Assembly: GCA_037074765.1 (NCBI GenBank)
Contig: JBAMDO010000258.1
Location: 1-64,000, forward strand
Direction of reading: 5' to 3'
Source: Mansonella perstans
Lineage: Eukaryota; Nematoda; Chromadorea; Rhabditida; Onchocercidae
Length of the DNA: 64,000 nt
Shown: in pieces, positions 1-12,300 of the stretch
Numbering within the stretch: the first letter of the stretch is position 1
How the letters are laid out: every line of letters starts with the position of its first letter
Translations under genes and position numbers: made by a program
Notes under the pieces: generated by a model
Database searches by the model: none
Told to the model about the DNA's origin: nothing
What the model saw: only the letters and a program-made list of their open reading frames with translations

Positions 1-153
1 CTATACTTCGGCGTGTTTAACAAATTTGCCTATTTTAGTGTCGTATACTGCATGTTGCAGATGTCACAATTGAAAAAAAAAATTATTAGAAAATATTGTT
101 GTTCAAATTTTTCCGATTTGCTAGTGCTATCAATCCCTATTGGTCTCTTCTAG

Positions 154-339
154 CTCTTCCAACTCTTCCTCGCCTCTTCCGAATTGGTGGATATTCTCCA
201 AAACTATCGAATTTGTTGTCGAAAAGTTAGCAAACGCTGGGAAGTGACACTTACAATTCCGGATGAAGGGTTACAGCAAGTCTCATTCGCAAATAGTATC
301 GCTATCACAATGATTTTTTCTTCTTCTATACAGCAATGA
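154..339 (+). other. possible isolated exon or gene fragment
   Basis: A 61-residue open frame follows a reasonable splice acceptor (TCTTCTAG ending at 153) and ends in TGA. The peptide reads LFQLFLASSELVDILQNYR and continues with RKVSKRWEV, which loosely recalls the Leu/Trp spacing of an F-box. I can find no start codon, no partner exon and no clear donor. It may be the end of a gene lying left of the window, a relic, or chance. Confidence 0.15.
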
Positions 340-974
340 ATTTAAATTCACTGATTTGATAAAGGTGATTGATGCACGAAATGCACAGTATGGTAAAAGA
401 AATAGAAAAAACGCACTAGTCCAAAATTTTACAACAGTATGCTCTTTAATTAGATACAGTTTTCCAACTTTTGCATTTAAAATAATGTATGCTTAATTTG
501 CTGGCCTTTTTAGACTAACACTTCTTATCTAATGTTTCCTGTTATTTGAATTGTACCCATGCCATAATTGCTCCTACAATTCTGCATTTCATTGCATGTG
601 TGGATATCTGTTAATGCAAAAAAGGAGATTGTCCTCTTTTCTCTAGTACCACTTCTCAGTGCCAAATGCATTCAGCTTTACTTGAGGCTTAATAATGGCC
701 AGAATGTTTTCGGAAAAATGAACAGAAAAGCAGAATGCAAAAAATTAAAAATGAAATTAAAGTATTTTGCGGCACAGGAGGCTCAAAAGCCGAAATGGAA
801 ATGATAGAAAATATAAGTCAAATAATTTCGGAAATAATGTGTAGAAATAGTTTGAAAGGAGATGAGAGTGTGCTTTACAGACGAATAGAGTAGCAGCGTA
901 TTTTGCAGTAGGGAAGTAAAAGTGATTGAATTGAGAATTCTCTTGGAATGTTGATCAAGCTGAGTGTGGGTACG

Positions 975-1366
975 TAAGAGTTGTGGACTGTTGCAGGGTA
1001 AGAGTTGTGGGCTGTTGTAGAGTAAGAGTTGTGGATTGTTGCAGGGTAAGAGTTGTGGACTGTTGCAGGTTAAAAATTGTGGGATGTTGCAAGGTAAGAG
1101 TTGTGGACTGTTGTAGAGTAAGAGTTGTGGACTGTTGTAGAGTAAGAGTTGTGGACTGTTGTAGGGTAAGAGTTGTGGACTGTTGTAGGGTAAGAGTTGT
1201 GGACTGTTGTAGGGTAAGAGTTGTGGATTGTTGTAGGGTAAGAGTTGTGGACTGTTGCAGGTTAAAAATTGTGGGATGTTGCAAGGTAAGAGTTGTGGAC
1301 TGTTGTAGAGTAAAAGTTGTGGACTGTTGCAGGTTAAAAATTGTGGACTGTTGCAGGGTAAGAGTT
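975..1366. repeat. 24-bp minisatellite, 16 full units plus a partial unit
   Basis: The unit is close to TAAGAGTTGTGGACTGTTGT plus AGGG. Sixteen full units run from 975 to 1358 at exact 24-bp spacing, followed by a partial copy. A variant unit starting TAAAAATTGTGG occurs at 1071 and 1263, which are 192 bp or exactly eight units apart, and again at 1335. This implies a higher-order repeat of eight units. Because 24 is a multiple of 3, long frames stay open on both strands (CCRVRVVD repeats on plus, LQQSTTLT repeats on minus). I regard these as by-products, not genes. Confidence 0.95.
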
Positions 1367-1730
1367 AAGAATTGTAGATTGCAAGTAGTTCTGATCGTAT
1401 CGCAGAAAGAGCTGTAGACTGTAGACTTCAGGATTGGCTCGAGATTCTGTAATTTCACTTAGGTACGATTGGTAGGAAGCAGCTGTATGGATAGCAAATG
1501 AAGTGAGCCAGTCCTGTAAGAATGGCACTAAATATTGGAATGGTTAACATAAATTGCGATGTTCTGTGCAATACTTTGTAAGAGAGAATTGGCTTTTAGA
1601 GATAGATTTTGGGAAGTCAGGAAATGCTACACTGCTCTCTGTAATCTTCTCCATTGTGTATTGCTACTTGTACCGTGATTTAGGATGAAATTTCAATTAC
1701 TGACATTGGATTTCATGTCAATATATTACT

Positions 1731-1735
1731 TTCAG
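1731..1735 (+). promoter_or_regulatory. candidate trans-splice acceptor before the glutaredoxin start
   Basis: TTCAG, part of a pyrimidine-rich TACTTTCAG, lies 7 nt upstream of the ATG at 1743. This spacing is typical of SL1 trans-splice sites in nematodes, and no cis exon is visible upstream. Confidence 0.5.
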
Positions 1736-1742
1736 ATTAAAT

Positions 1743-4499
1743 ATGACAAAATTGCTCAAAAACAAGGATGAATTCAATCAATTCATCAGCATGACTAAGT
1801 TCGTTTCTTCGCTTGTTTTTCTACACCGATAGCACATGATACAAGTAACATCTTTTTAAAGCATCTATAAAATTTTGTTTCATTTCTAACCACCTTGCGA
1901 ATCATGCATGCTCACTGTTACTGCGAAGTAATGTTGTTTGATTATATCATCATCATTAGCTGTATAATACATATCAAATTTAACTTTTGAAACATAGTTT
2001 CAAAGCTTTTCGTACAAATTAATAACAGTTAGCGATACATGCGGTATAAAAGTTTATAAGTGTAAAAGATGTGAAATAATGTAGCATACATTTCAGATTT
2101 GCCCTGGTGCATTTCTCTGCAAATTGGTCGGAAATATGTAAGCGACTCAATAATTTGCTGTTAGAATTTAAAAATGAACTGAAATGCTTTGATTTTGCTG
2201 TAGTTGAAGCTGAAGAGGTTGCCGAAATATCGGTCGAGAATAAGATTGCTGTGGCTCCAACCATCTTACTTTTCAAGGTTTCCACTTTTTAGGAATTTGA
2301 TCTTATTCATCGGTTATGCACTGAATGAAGCAATTTCATAGTAAAGAATTAATCAGAAAACAATATAAAAGACTTGAAAAATTGCCGTCCAACCATCATA
2401 ATTTTCAACATCAGATTGCAATTTATGATGATGCTGTTCCAAATATCCAATTTGCTGTACTTTTCATTGCTTTCTGTTTATCCCATTTCTTTTATACCAC
2501 TTGTTTTTTGCAATGAATAAAGCATCAGCAAAATAGCAATCGCTAAATTGAGTTTTAATGCTTAACTTCTTTTCAAATTATTTGTTTCAGAAAGGAAAAG
2601 AAGTTGATCGTTTAGAAGGATTCGATCCTGGTGAATTAAGAATAAAAATTATCAAGCATAATTTTATTGAAGGCACCGCTAGCATGGTGGAAAATTTAAT
2701 CGATAATGGAAAAAATGTAAATTTTTATAAACTTATCTTCTACCAGAACTTATTCTACATCTCTCAGCATTTTTTTATGACGTATGTAGAATTCTTCGAT
2801 TTCATAATGAGAACAGAAACATATGGATGAATGAGATGATATGCTTTTACGACGCTTTGTGTTGAATTTGTTTAAAAACTTCATAATTTTTTTTTTTCAG
2901 AATATGAATGATAGGATTAAATCTCTGATTTTTCAATCTCCTCTCATGTTGTTTATGAAAGGGACACCAGATAACCCAAAATGCGGTTCGTTATAAAAAA
3001 TTAATCCTTCCTGAAATTTGGGAAGATGTTTCGTACTGATTGCTGTTTTTTACTGTATTTTTGGAATTTTAAGTTTTCGGAAAGATTTTTCCAATGTTTT
3101 TAGTTCTACTTTAAAATTTACTTTAGGGTTCAGCAGTCAGATTGTCAGCCTCTTACGTGGAGTCGATGCAGATTTCTCAAGTTTCGATGTGTTGGAAGAT
3201 GAGGAGGCAAGATTTTTCATCAAAAAAAAAAAAAACATTGTCAATTTTAGTTATTTTGTTTCAATTATCTACTTATTTTTGTTGTGCGCTAGAGAAATCT
3301 CCTGTTAAAATTGAACTCACAAGCCATTTTAAAAAATTGCAGATGAGGCAGGGATTGAAAGAATATAGCCATTGGCCTACATTTCCACAACTATATTTAA
3401 ATGGTGAACTTATTGGTGGCCTAGATATTCTCAGAGAAGAATTAAATGACCCTGATTTTCGTAATAAATTGCCGAAGTTAAAGGTAAGCCTGTGTCAAAA
3501 ATTCACTTCTGAAGCCAATCATTTTAAAAAATTTCTTGCCTTCTAAATAGTTCTTTCAGAATAATGATGGAAGATTGAAGTCATTGGTTAATCAGGCTCC
3601 TTTGATGCTTTTCATGAAAGGAAGCCCTGAAGTTCCTCAGTGCAGTAAGTTTTACTGTGTAAATGCTCATGATTTACTCATCATTATCTTGACATATAAG
3701 AAAAAGAATATTATGGTTTCAGTTTCAGTTTCAGTCTAATTTGTAGGATTCAGTAAAAAGATTATCGAGCTGCTCGATGCGATTAATGCTGATTATTCAT
3801 CTTTTGATATTCTTAAAGACGACGAGGTATGGCGTAATATCTTTGGTTATTTAATTTTTCGTTATAATTCTTGAAAAAAAAGGTCTATTTTTGGCATTTT
3901 ATCATTCTTATGATGAAATTTAGGTCGGAAAACAGTTTCCTTTTTTTTCGATTTTATTTTTCTTTTTTTGTGGTGGCTTCAAAATTTCCATTTTCATGTA
4001 CTGAACAAGACTCTGTTCATGGAAGATTAGGTCCATTGATTGAAGGCTGAATCCAATCCCTGCAGTACTTTGTCTCACTAGATTATCTCACCACAATTGC
4101 AATAAGTTTGAAATTAATGAAAGTCCTTAATATTGAGTAATAGATTTTGGTTATAAGTTAGGGATTTAGTAGACTTTATTAAGTTGGGTATCCCCGTAAT
4201 GGTGAGACTAATGTTTGACAGTAATATAACACCACGTTTTCCAACATAATTTTGCGCCTAATAATGTCAAACCTTCTGCTATGATATTTTATACGTTACA
4301 TTAACCACTACATGCAGGATTTATTACATCTCTAATATTCATCTGTCATAATCAGGTACGAGAAGGATTGAAAAAATATAGCAGCTGGCCAACATATCCG
4401 CAGCTATATCTGAATGGTGAATTGATCGGTGGTTTGGATGTGGTAACAGAGGAATTAAAAAATCAAAGTTTTGTGGAGAAACTACCTAAGCAGAGCTGA
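1743..4499 (+). CDS. GLRX3: multidomain monothiol glutaredoxin 3 (PICOT/TXNL2 type)
   Basis: Nine exons give 325 residues: 1743-1798, 2097-2277, 2591-2716, 2901-2985, 3127-3206, 3343-3483, 3560-3644, 3747-3826 and 4356-4499. Human GLRX3 is a little longer. Residues about 1-100 form the thioredoxin-like domain, with the single-cysteine WSEIC motif (29-33). Two glutaredoxin domains follow, each with LMLFMKG, a WPT-aromatic-PQLY cis-proline region and NGELIGGLD. The first carries CGFS (149-152). The second reads CRFS (251-254), which is unusual. Proteins of this family bind a bridging [2Fe-2S] cluster with glutathione and BolA partners and work in cytosolic and nuclear iron handling. Exons 4-6 and 7-9 have matching lengths and phases, showing an internal domain duplication. 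Intron 5 begins with GC. The start is supported by the acceptor at 1735 and by family alignment. Confidence 0.94.
3207..3342 (+). other. GC-AG intron in the glutaredoxin gene
   Basis: The donor reads GAG|GCAAGA and the acceptor TTGCAG. No GT donor nearby keeps the frame. The homologous intron of the next domain starts at the same codon position with GT (GAG|GTATGG at 3827). Confidence 0.8.
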
Positions 4500-4581
4500 T
4501 GAACGTATTATCGTTTATTTCTGCGTGTTAATACCGATAAGCTCTTGTCATATTTCTTCTTTTGTATGTTCGTTGCTAATT

Positions 4582-4622
4582 AATAAATAGTTACTATGGC
4601 GTTTTTTTTTTCAACAAATAAA
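4582..4622 (+). terminator. poly(A) signals of the glutaredoxin gene
   Basis: AATAAA occurs at 4582-4587 and again at 4617-4622, 83 and 118 nt after the stop codon, on the coding strand. Confidence 0.6.
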
Positions 4623-4759
4623 GCATTTGAATATTGTGCTTCTGACGTTTTTTTGTTTGAGTGAATCTTATGTTTTTTTTTCATTCATCAATAAATAAGG
4701 TTCTTTCAATGTGTTCGTAATTGTTCATTCTATTCGTGTAGTTTTTTTTTATTCCGATG

Positions 4760-5640
4760 TCCTTGCGATAGCCAACAAGATTCAATGATGATGGCGTCCT
4801 CTGCATTAAAAAGATTGTTCCCTTGGTTTGCGGCAATTTTTTGATTGCAGCTCTTTTATAGAAAATTTAGGCTTGCATTGGTTTCACTGATTTCATTGAT
4901 TTCACTGCATAAGGTCTCCTGAATTTCTGCTTGGACTGTTTCCGCACTGGAATGATTCAACTTTTTCTCTGTGGCTTTTAATTGCGGCGGAATTTATTCA
5001 GTCGCATCATTGGATTCTTTTCAGCGGTAATTTTTTCGGTAATCTTAAAATCCGCTACGCAGTTCAGAAGATTGACGTAATGCTGCCAAATTTCTCCATT
5101 AACATTCATCTGAAAAGTATTTTTCTGGCACGACATCTTATCCCCATACTATTTTTGCGGCTCTCTTTATTTGTCCGGGAAGTCTTGACATACATTCTAT
5201 CCCTACACTGCTCCAAAATCCCGTCAACTTTTGAATCTTTGATGCGAGAGTTTGGTTTGATTTGATTCGAGAGAATTCATGTGATTCATTGCTTAAAATT
5301 GCGGGTCCTAGCTCCTTTTTAGATATGAGCAACGTTATCAAATCTACTCAGTATTTCTTCATCGTCTTCCAACATCTCTGTGTATTTCTTTTTTCTCTTT
5401 CTTTAACTGATGTGATATCTTTGCAGGCACCTCTCCATTTATCGTTGATACGGGCATTCCAACATATAATTCAATTCTTCTCATTTTATCATTAGATATT
5501 TTCCAATTTTCATACTACTCACATTCTTCATTATCTACTAAATGTTAGCCGATTATTTCTAATCCATTTATCAATGAAGTTCATGATCTTCTTTTTCGCT
5601 GGATGCTGCATATATCCTGGCTCGTGGCACCAAAAACTGT
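4760..5640 (-). pseudogene. decayed coding remnant, possibly a retroelement gag region
   Basis: Read on the minus strand, this stretch holds several adjoining open pieces in different frames, joined by stops and shifts. One piece begins MQHPAKKKIMNFIDKW (near 5610). Others contain LEDDEEILSRFDNVAH, KIQKLTGFWSSVGIECMSRL and GEIWQHYVNLLNCVADFK (near 5090), and QLKATEKKLNHSSAETVQAE. Composition is less AT-rich and more complex than the flanks. Just upstream of the first piece the minus strand reads TTTTTGGTGCCACGAGCCAG, which resembles a primer-binding-site leader of an LTR element. I cannot assign a family. Reading it as gag is inference from position and charge-rich composition. Confidence 0.3.
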
Positions 5641-6242
5641 CTGCCTGCTATTTAACCTATTTAAAATTTCTACACAACTACTTAAATCTATATACCTAAT
5701 TACATTTTTCGGTCTTTGCCAACAAATCATACGAATTGAGCAATCCTTATGATTTTGATTTTTTCTGTATCAATCCTATATTGCTTGATCGAAAATTTTC
5801 ATATGCAACTAGTAACAGCAAAAGTTAAGTCATTGTTGTTACAAACGTCTTACACATGTCTGGAATTTATTCTTAAATAAATTTTTGCGACGTTTTGCTT
5901 GGCATTCAGCATCTTACGATAAAGTTTTCAAAAAGTGCTAAAGTTAATTTTCAGTGTTTACTTCCAATAATTCTATCTTCACCACTAATTACAATGTGCC
6001 AAGTAAAGTATGTTTATTATTCCAGCAATTTTATAACTTCATTTTTTATATTGTCCATTGCGGTCTACCATATATCTAATAAGCAACAGCGGAGTTAGCT
6101 TGGAGTAACTTTTAATTGCAATATTTTCTGGGAAAGTGTTGCCCTAATAAGCAGAAATTTTTGTAGGACAATATTGAATAAACAATTTATTAATAAGGTG
6201 GTGCATTTTGAGAAATACGTTAGGAGTACTTATAATGATTGA

Positions 6243-9200
6243 TTACAGGAAGCAATTATAATTGTTCGTCGTTGTAGGTTGGAGCATTGTGAGAACATTA
6301 CATGTGCTTGCTATTTGTTGTAATTCTGCGTTGCTTGGAAATGTTTCCACGTTTGGGATTGGAATATTTTGCTCTTCCATTTCCTGGATAAAATGGCTTC
6401 CACATAAAAGTGGTGCAATTTATAAAATATCAAGCACACATATTTCAAATATATTCTCAGAAATTACGAATAGTTTCTTGCTAATCACAGTTTTTTAATA
6501 TTCAGATTTTTTGTTTTAAGTATTATGAATATTGATTTTAATTACAAATGGTCCATGCTTTTTGCAATTAAAGTGTAAAATCTACCAGCACTGGTTGGCA
6601 TGCTAACAACTGGACTGAATTCAGCGGATTCGTGATCTGCAAAAAGACTTTTATGCATTGCAATTGATGCGGCGAGTAAATCGCAAATTTCATACATCTT
6701 AATTTCATCTGCTTCTGAATATCGTAAGGAGATGCGATGCTTAAGTGCGAGAAATAAATTATTTTTATATTAGGAGCAGAAAACTTTAAGGTAGTAAGTG
6801 ATCTTATTTAAATGGTCTATTTATAAAAATGATCATATTTATCTATTTATATCTTATGTTTTGATTGGATTGGATAGCCATACCTTCAATGTTTTTTCAC
6901 GACATTAAAAGCACAACAAGCTTACTTATATTCTAGTAAAATTCTAGCTATTATGTATGTAAAGAGAAGAGCGAAATTCATCAAACCCTGCCAATGTTTT
7001 GTCTTTCTGTCACATGAACGAAGTTGATTGCATTTGGAATATTTGCAATGGTACTTACTGGAGCAACTGTTTGTGTGCTTATATTCTGTAATTTCGAATT
7101 CAATAGCTTCTTTCTGGTCTGTGATAACACCAACCTGAATGAAAAGTTTTAGTGATATTTCTTGGAAATGTGTAAATTCAAAAAAACAATAGTTGGGACT
7201 TGTTATTTCTTAGACTCATATCTATCTTTATTCTTTCTAAAGATTAAAAATGCAATTTGCAAGTTTCACATTGCTCTGTCGATGACTGTGAATCAATCAG
7301 CTCATTTAACATTCAAAGATGACGAAGATGGTAATTTTTCCTAACCAGTATTGATTCGAATTTTGTACTAATTAATCATAATCAAAAAATTTGAGTTGCG
7401 GTAAAGTTTTATTTCATCATGTTTTTAATAGCTATGAACCTTTTTGCTCTGTATATGTTACCGCAGTATTTTTATTTTTGATCGATTCTTTTACATGGCT
7501 ATTTTCCAAACAGTTCTCTATTGAGCTGTGTCGAAAATTTTAAAAAAACTCTTAAATTTATGTGAAAATAATTGAATTTTTTCTTAACAATTTAGAATGA
7601 ATGAAAACTGACCTATGCTCGGTTGCATAGCTATTTTGCGATGGTAAATTATAATGTGGACGGTTTGGGATGGCACGAATAGCATTATCAATTGGTGAAA
7701 ACTGATTGTTAAGCAGCAGGCTTGGATGCTGTTGAAAAGGCTGGATCGGAGCAGTCATCGTTGATAAAAACTGATGTGGTTGTTGAGTCGATGTCAAGAA
7801 CTGAGCTGGCTCTGACTGTGAAAACGGATTGCATGGTTTAACAAAACATGGGTAATTTTCTGTAGGTATCGGAATATTAGAAAAGCATAACACTGGACTG
7901 AATCGCACTGGAGCTTGGAAGGCGGATCTCGGTTGTTGAAATCTTATGACCGAAGCTGTTGGTTGTGTAGGATGAACAGCTTGAGGCAAGTAAGATTTGC
8001 TGCTATGAGCTACTTTTTCGCGTTGAATACTAGTGTCCACATTTTTTATCTTTTTGATATGAGGTGAAAGATGTGTGACATCCCAGAATTCTTGGATTCG
8101 TTTCATTGCAATAACCGTATCTTTTGTATCCAACTTGTATGAAGCACTGTTTCTGTGCTGATCCTTTAACTTATTCGCCTTTTGCTGAATTATACCGGAA
8201 AATTGCAACCCGCATTTGTTTATGTCAGAATTTTTGTTTGTCTCAACTGGACTTGCAGAATTGAGTTTGCCAAGATGATCACTTATTGAATTTCGATGAG
8301 TAGTTTTTACTTGCTCTTCCATCACTTCTCGAGGATAGTTCACCAAAATGATGTCTTCATCAGCTTCTACTTCTCTTAAAGATTTTTCCTGGCAAGTTTC
8401 AGAAAAACTTCTAATCTTCTGAAAAACTTTCTTAGATTGAATATTGTTTTTCCATGTATCGTACAGTTCTCTTGATAGTTCCAATTTCTTTTTTTCTATA
8501 GAATTCTCTGGACTTGTCTCTTCAATAATCTGCTGCTTTAATGTTTCTTCTGCGTTTTGATCAGTATTATTTGTTACAAGTTGATAGATCTTGAAAGTTT
8601 CGTTTTCCATACATCTAACAGATTCTGCAGCTTCATGAGCAACTTTCAAATATCTATTTCCATCATCATTAATACTGGCGACACTGTTATTATTGACGAC
8701 TTTACTTTCTTCGTTTTCTTGTAAATTTTGAATTGCAGTTTGATGTTTCTGCTGAATTTCGTTCAGTTTTGAGTAAAGCGAAGCAATTTTCGCTTTTAAC
8801 GCAATAATTTCATTATCAGTATCCAACGTGTTGTTTCCTACTAGCGATGATACAGAGAAATCGTTTTTTCCATTACTAATGTTTCTTGAAGGCACTGAAA
8901 ATGCATTGCATCTGATGGTGAATTGATCTTGTCCATCCGAAAAAGTGAGAGGTTTTTTTGAGATTGATCTCTTGATATGATTATTACTAGTGGTTTCAGT
9001 AAGCATGATTTTTTTATCCGTTATATTTAAAGTCGATACAGGTTTCTCTATTATATGGGGTGTTAACAAATGAGATGTCTTGGATGAAAAGGAAGGTTCT
9101 ATTGCAACCGATGAATCGTTTGGAGAGTGCAATTTAGAATTTCTATGGTTTATTTCAATACCAGGTTCATAACCTTCTGAGGGTTTTGTTAAACATAATG

Positions 9201-9393
9201 TAGAGGTATCTAACGGGTCTAAAAGATTATGTTCTCTCAGATGCGGTGAAATATTTGCCATCTGTGGAAAGCGACACAAATTGTGATCACCAGATGATAA
9301 GTTTCGACTCAGATATGGATCTGAGTTAGCTTGATTTTGTGTTGCTGTAAAAGAAGAATTATATGTTAAATTTGAGCCACTCTGATTCATCAT
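6243..9393 (-). CDS. unrecognised coiled-coil, Ser/Asn/Gln-rich protein
   Basis: The large exon (9393-7613) is open for about 594 codons, far beyond chance in this AT-rich DNA. An acceptor (TTTTCAG, near 9434) lies about 40 nt upstream of the first ATG (MMNQSGSNLTYN). A predicted coiled coil reads NEIIALKAKIASLYSKLNEI, near residue 200. The rest is low-complexity, polar and Pro/Gln-rich towards the end, suggesting a scaffold or regulatory protein. Three downstream exons join with good signals: 7134-7059, 6714-6586 and 6383-6243. With donors AG|GTCAGT, CCA|GTAAGT and CTG|GTAGAT the phases close to 708 residues, ending in EMEEQNIPIPNVETFPSNAE and then NYNCFL. A second join is also phase-consistent: donor TCA|GTTTTC at 7609, with the second and third exons read in another frame (KADEIKMYEICDLLAASIAM) and a stop at 6542. 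I do not recognise the family. Confidence 0.6.
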
Positions 9394-12300
9394 CGCCAAT
9401 AAATTATGGGTTTTTTTCGTTTGCAACCACCTGAAAAGTTTTCAACATTTTTAAAATTCTACCAGTGTATTTCAAAACGCCACCGCATCATATATGGTAT
9501 GAAATATTTGAAATTAATATGTAATGGTCCCTCGGAACATTTATACTATTAAAACCTAGTAGCAAAAAAATTTTCTCACCTTTACGCTGCAATCTAAAAC
9601 ACCTCAACTGGCGATAAATAATAAGAGTTTTTGCAAATGACTGTTAGAGAAATTAGACAATCCGCACAAAAATCTGGTGAAAAAATCTTGAAGTTAGTGC
9701 GGAACTTAAATTGCAAACGATGAAGAATTTTAGTTACAATTAGATAAATTCCGGAGGCCGTGCTCATGGCGATACTGTAAGGGTGCATGAGAAATTGAAA
9801 TTAAGGAGTAAAATTTCAGTAGACTTATTTGTAGAAAGAGTAAAGTAATTGGGAATGAAAAATTCAAATGAGTTTTTGAGTGAAGAAGACTGATTACACA
9901 GCATAAATAACAGATTTAATTCAAAAATTCAGGATTTTATTATCAAAGTATTGAAAAAAACCATTTTCAGAAAGCAAGACATGCATTACAAGTTAAATGG
10001 AGAAAATCTCTGGTTTGAAGTGTCATCAGATACAAGGAAGATTAGAATTTCTAAGATTTTCATTCAGTACTTCACTAAAAAAAGTTAATGGAGCAATTTT
10101 TTGATCATAAATCCTTCGATCAAATGTTTGTTATAAATTTTAAATAAAATTCGGAGAGTTAAAATTTAAATGGCGAGCAAAAAAGCTTATGATAAACGGC
10201 TTTGAAATAGTTGCTACTGGAATTGTTATTGGAGCGATATTTGAATAATATTTTTGAACTATGAAGATTCTAATTATAACATAATTTCCAAGAGTTGGCT
10301 TGCACATGGATCTGCTGTTACAAATAGACGGTGATATTAAGGAAACGAGGTACCAAGGAGATATCGAAATATGCAAGCTAATTTTTCTCATTCTTTCGAA
10401 ATGAATCTTAGCCTATAAAATAGCTCTTTAAATAATATTTGAAAGTCCTTTTACTTCATCTTTAATCAAAGAAATTAAGATATAACATTTTAAAATATAA
10501 ATAAATTTCTAATTAGACTAAAATTTTTGCTAGAAAGATATGGGACAGAAGTGGTGCGTGACAATGAGCAGTTGACAGTCAACAAGCCTAAAAGTCCCAT
10601 TTTTATTGGTAAATGAAAGTTTCAATTGAAATGAATGGAAAAAAAATGAATCGATGGTAAGCCGCTTTGCAATTCCGACATATTGGGAAAATAATCATTT
10701 AGCATGATTTTTGCATCAGCTGATGTTGACAATGAAGGAAACACTAATTTTCATTATAAATAACATTGAATTAACATATGGCACAATCACGCAAAATTAA
10801 GTCAAAATAAAAATATGTATGGTAAGGGAAGTGTAAGTACAAGTAGATGCAAAACATTCATGCAAAACCTTCATGAATCAAAAAGAATCGAAATCAGTAT
10901 TTTACTCATTTCCGTCTCCCGCTTCCTTTGATTGGCTTGTCCCAATTTTCTTCAAATATGAAAAATAATTGGGTGATTGAATTACTTCTATGCTAATTAG
11001 CTTGATTGTTTAAGTTTGTTTGTTTTTTGACTTGCAAAATATTAACTGAAAATAAAATGATGGTGCGTATTGAACACTGATGAATCATTACTTCAATTTC
11101 TGATTGTTATTTGAGTTCGAATTTGCAATATTCTTAAAAGATGATCATGAAATATAAAATAAAAATTGATTCGTTGCAAAATTTATAACAGAATCGATAA
11201 TAGTTTATGTTTAAAAGTTTAAAAAATCTGTCATTTAATGATAATTTTTGCAAGTGCAGTGGAAAAAGAATGCATAAGAAAATATTTTTTTTCTGATTTT
11301 CTTAGCTCGAACAAAACAGAATATTTTTCATTGAAATGATAATTATTATACTTTTGATTTCAAGACTGACTGAAAGTTGAAAACGCATTTGAATTCAAAC
11401 TAGCAAACAACAAGCAAATAGATATTACGACACAAGAAATGCACTTTTCTTACGGGAATAAAATTGACTTAATTATCATTTTCTATTTGCAAATTTGTTT
11501 TCAGATTATTCGGTCAACTGTGATTGCAGTTATGTTTAAGTGCAAATTAATAATATTAAAAAAAATGGAACCGAATGGATAGAAACTATTTAAATATTTT
11601 TTGGTCACAAGACATGTTTGATGTGAAGAATTATTATAGAAAAACTGCTGCATTATCATACTTCAGAGCAAAGATTTCAATATTTTACAAAATTTCTATT
11701 AATTCTTTGAGCTAGGCGAATTCTGGTATTTTAGCTCATTAGGCATAAATAAGGGAATTATCACTGTGGGAGAGAATGTCAAGGGAAATAAAGCATTGTT
11801 AAGAGTTTTAAATAATTGATTTAAAGCCATGTAGCCAATGAAGCATTGAAAAACCATTTGCAAATTGGTGCTAAAATCGGCTTTTGGTTAATACCGCGAG
11901 CTTGCTTTCCGAAATTGATGGGCAGTTATATTTGGCATGTAATAGCGCCATTGAATAATATTAAAGTCTTGCCATCGGATTACACTAATCATTCGGGTCT
12001 CCAATCTCTGGTTTGGAAAAAAATACAATTATAATTAAAAAGGATCTAATTAGTTTTCATAAAAAAAAATTTTTCTTAAAAAAGTATAGTGAGGAAAATA
12101 TTACTGGAAAAATAATTAGTAAAAAATATGAGAAAAAAATTTGACAAAATTTCTACAATTTAATATCCTGGAGCAGCTAAAATTCGATGTTTATTGTTTG
12201 CTGAATAAAGCAAGAAAAAAAAAAAAAAACAAAAAAAGTTAAAGAGAAAAGTAATTGTTTAATACCGCTACATCTGCTTTTTCGTTTCCAAAGAAATATT

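Larger units (their letters stand above)
4500..6242. other. intergenic region between glutaredoxin and the coiled-coil gene
   Basis: Apart from the poly(A) signals and the decayed remnant above, this is AT-rich DNA with no exon that I can support. Confidence 0.5.

Noticed and set aside
955..1458. Long open frames on both strands across the minisatellite
   Set aside because: The frames exist because the unit is 24 bp with no stop. The peptides are pure repeat, with no start context or flanking exons.
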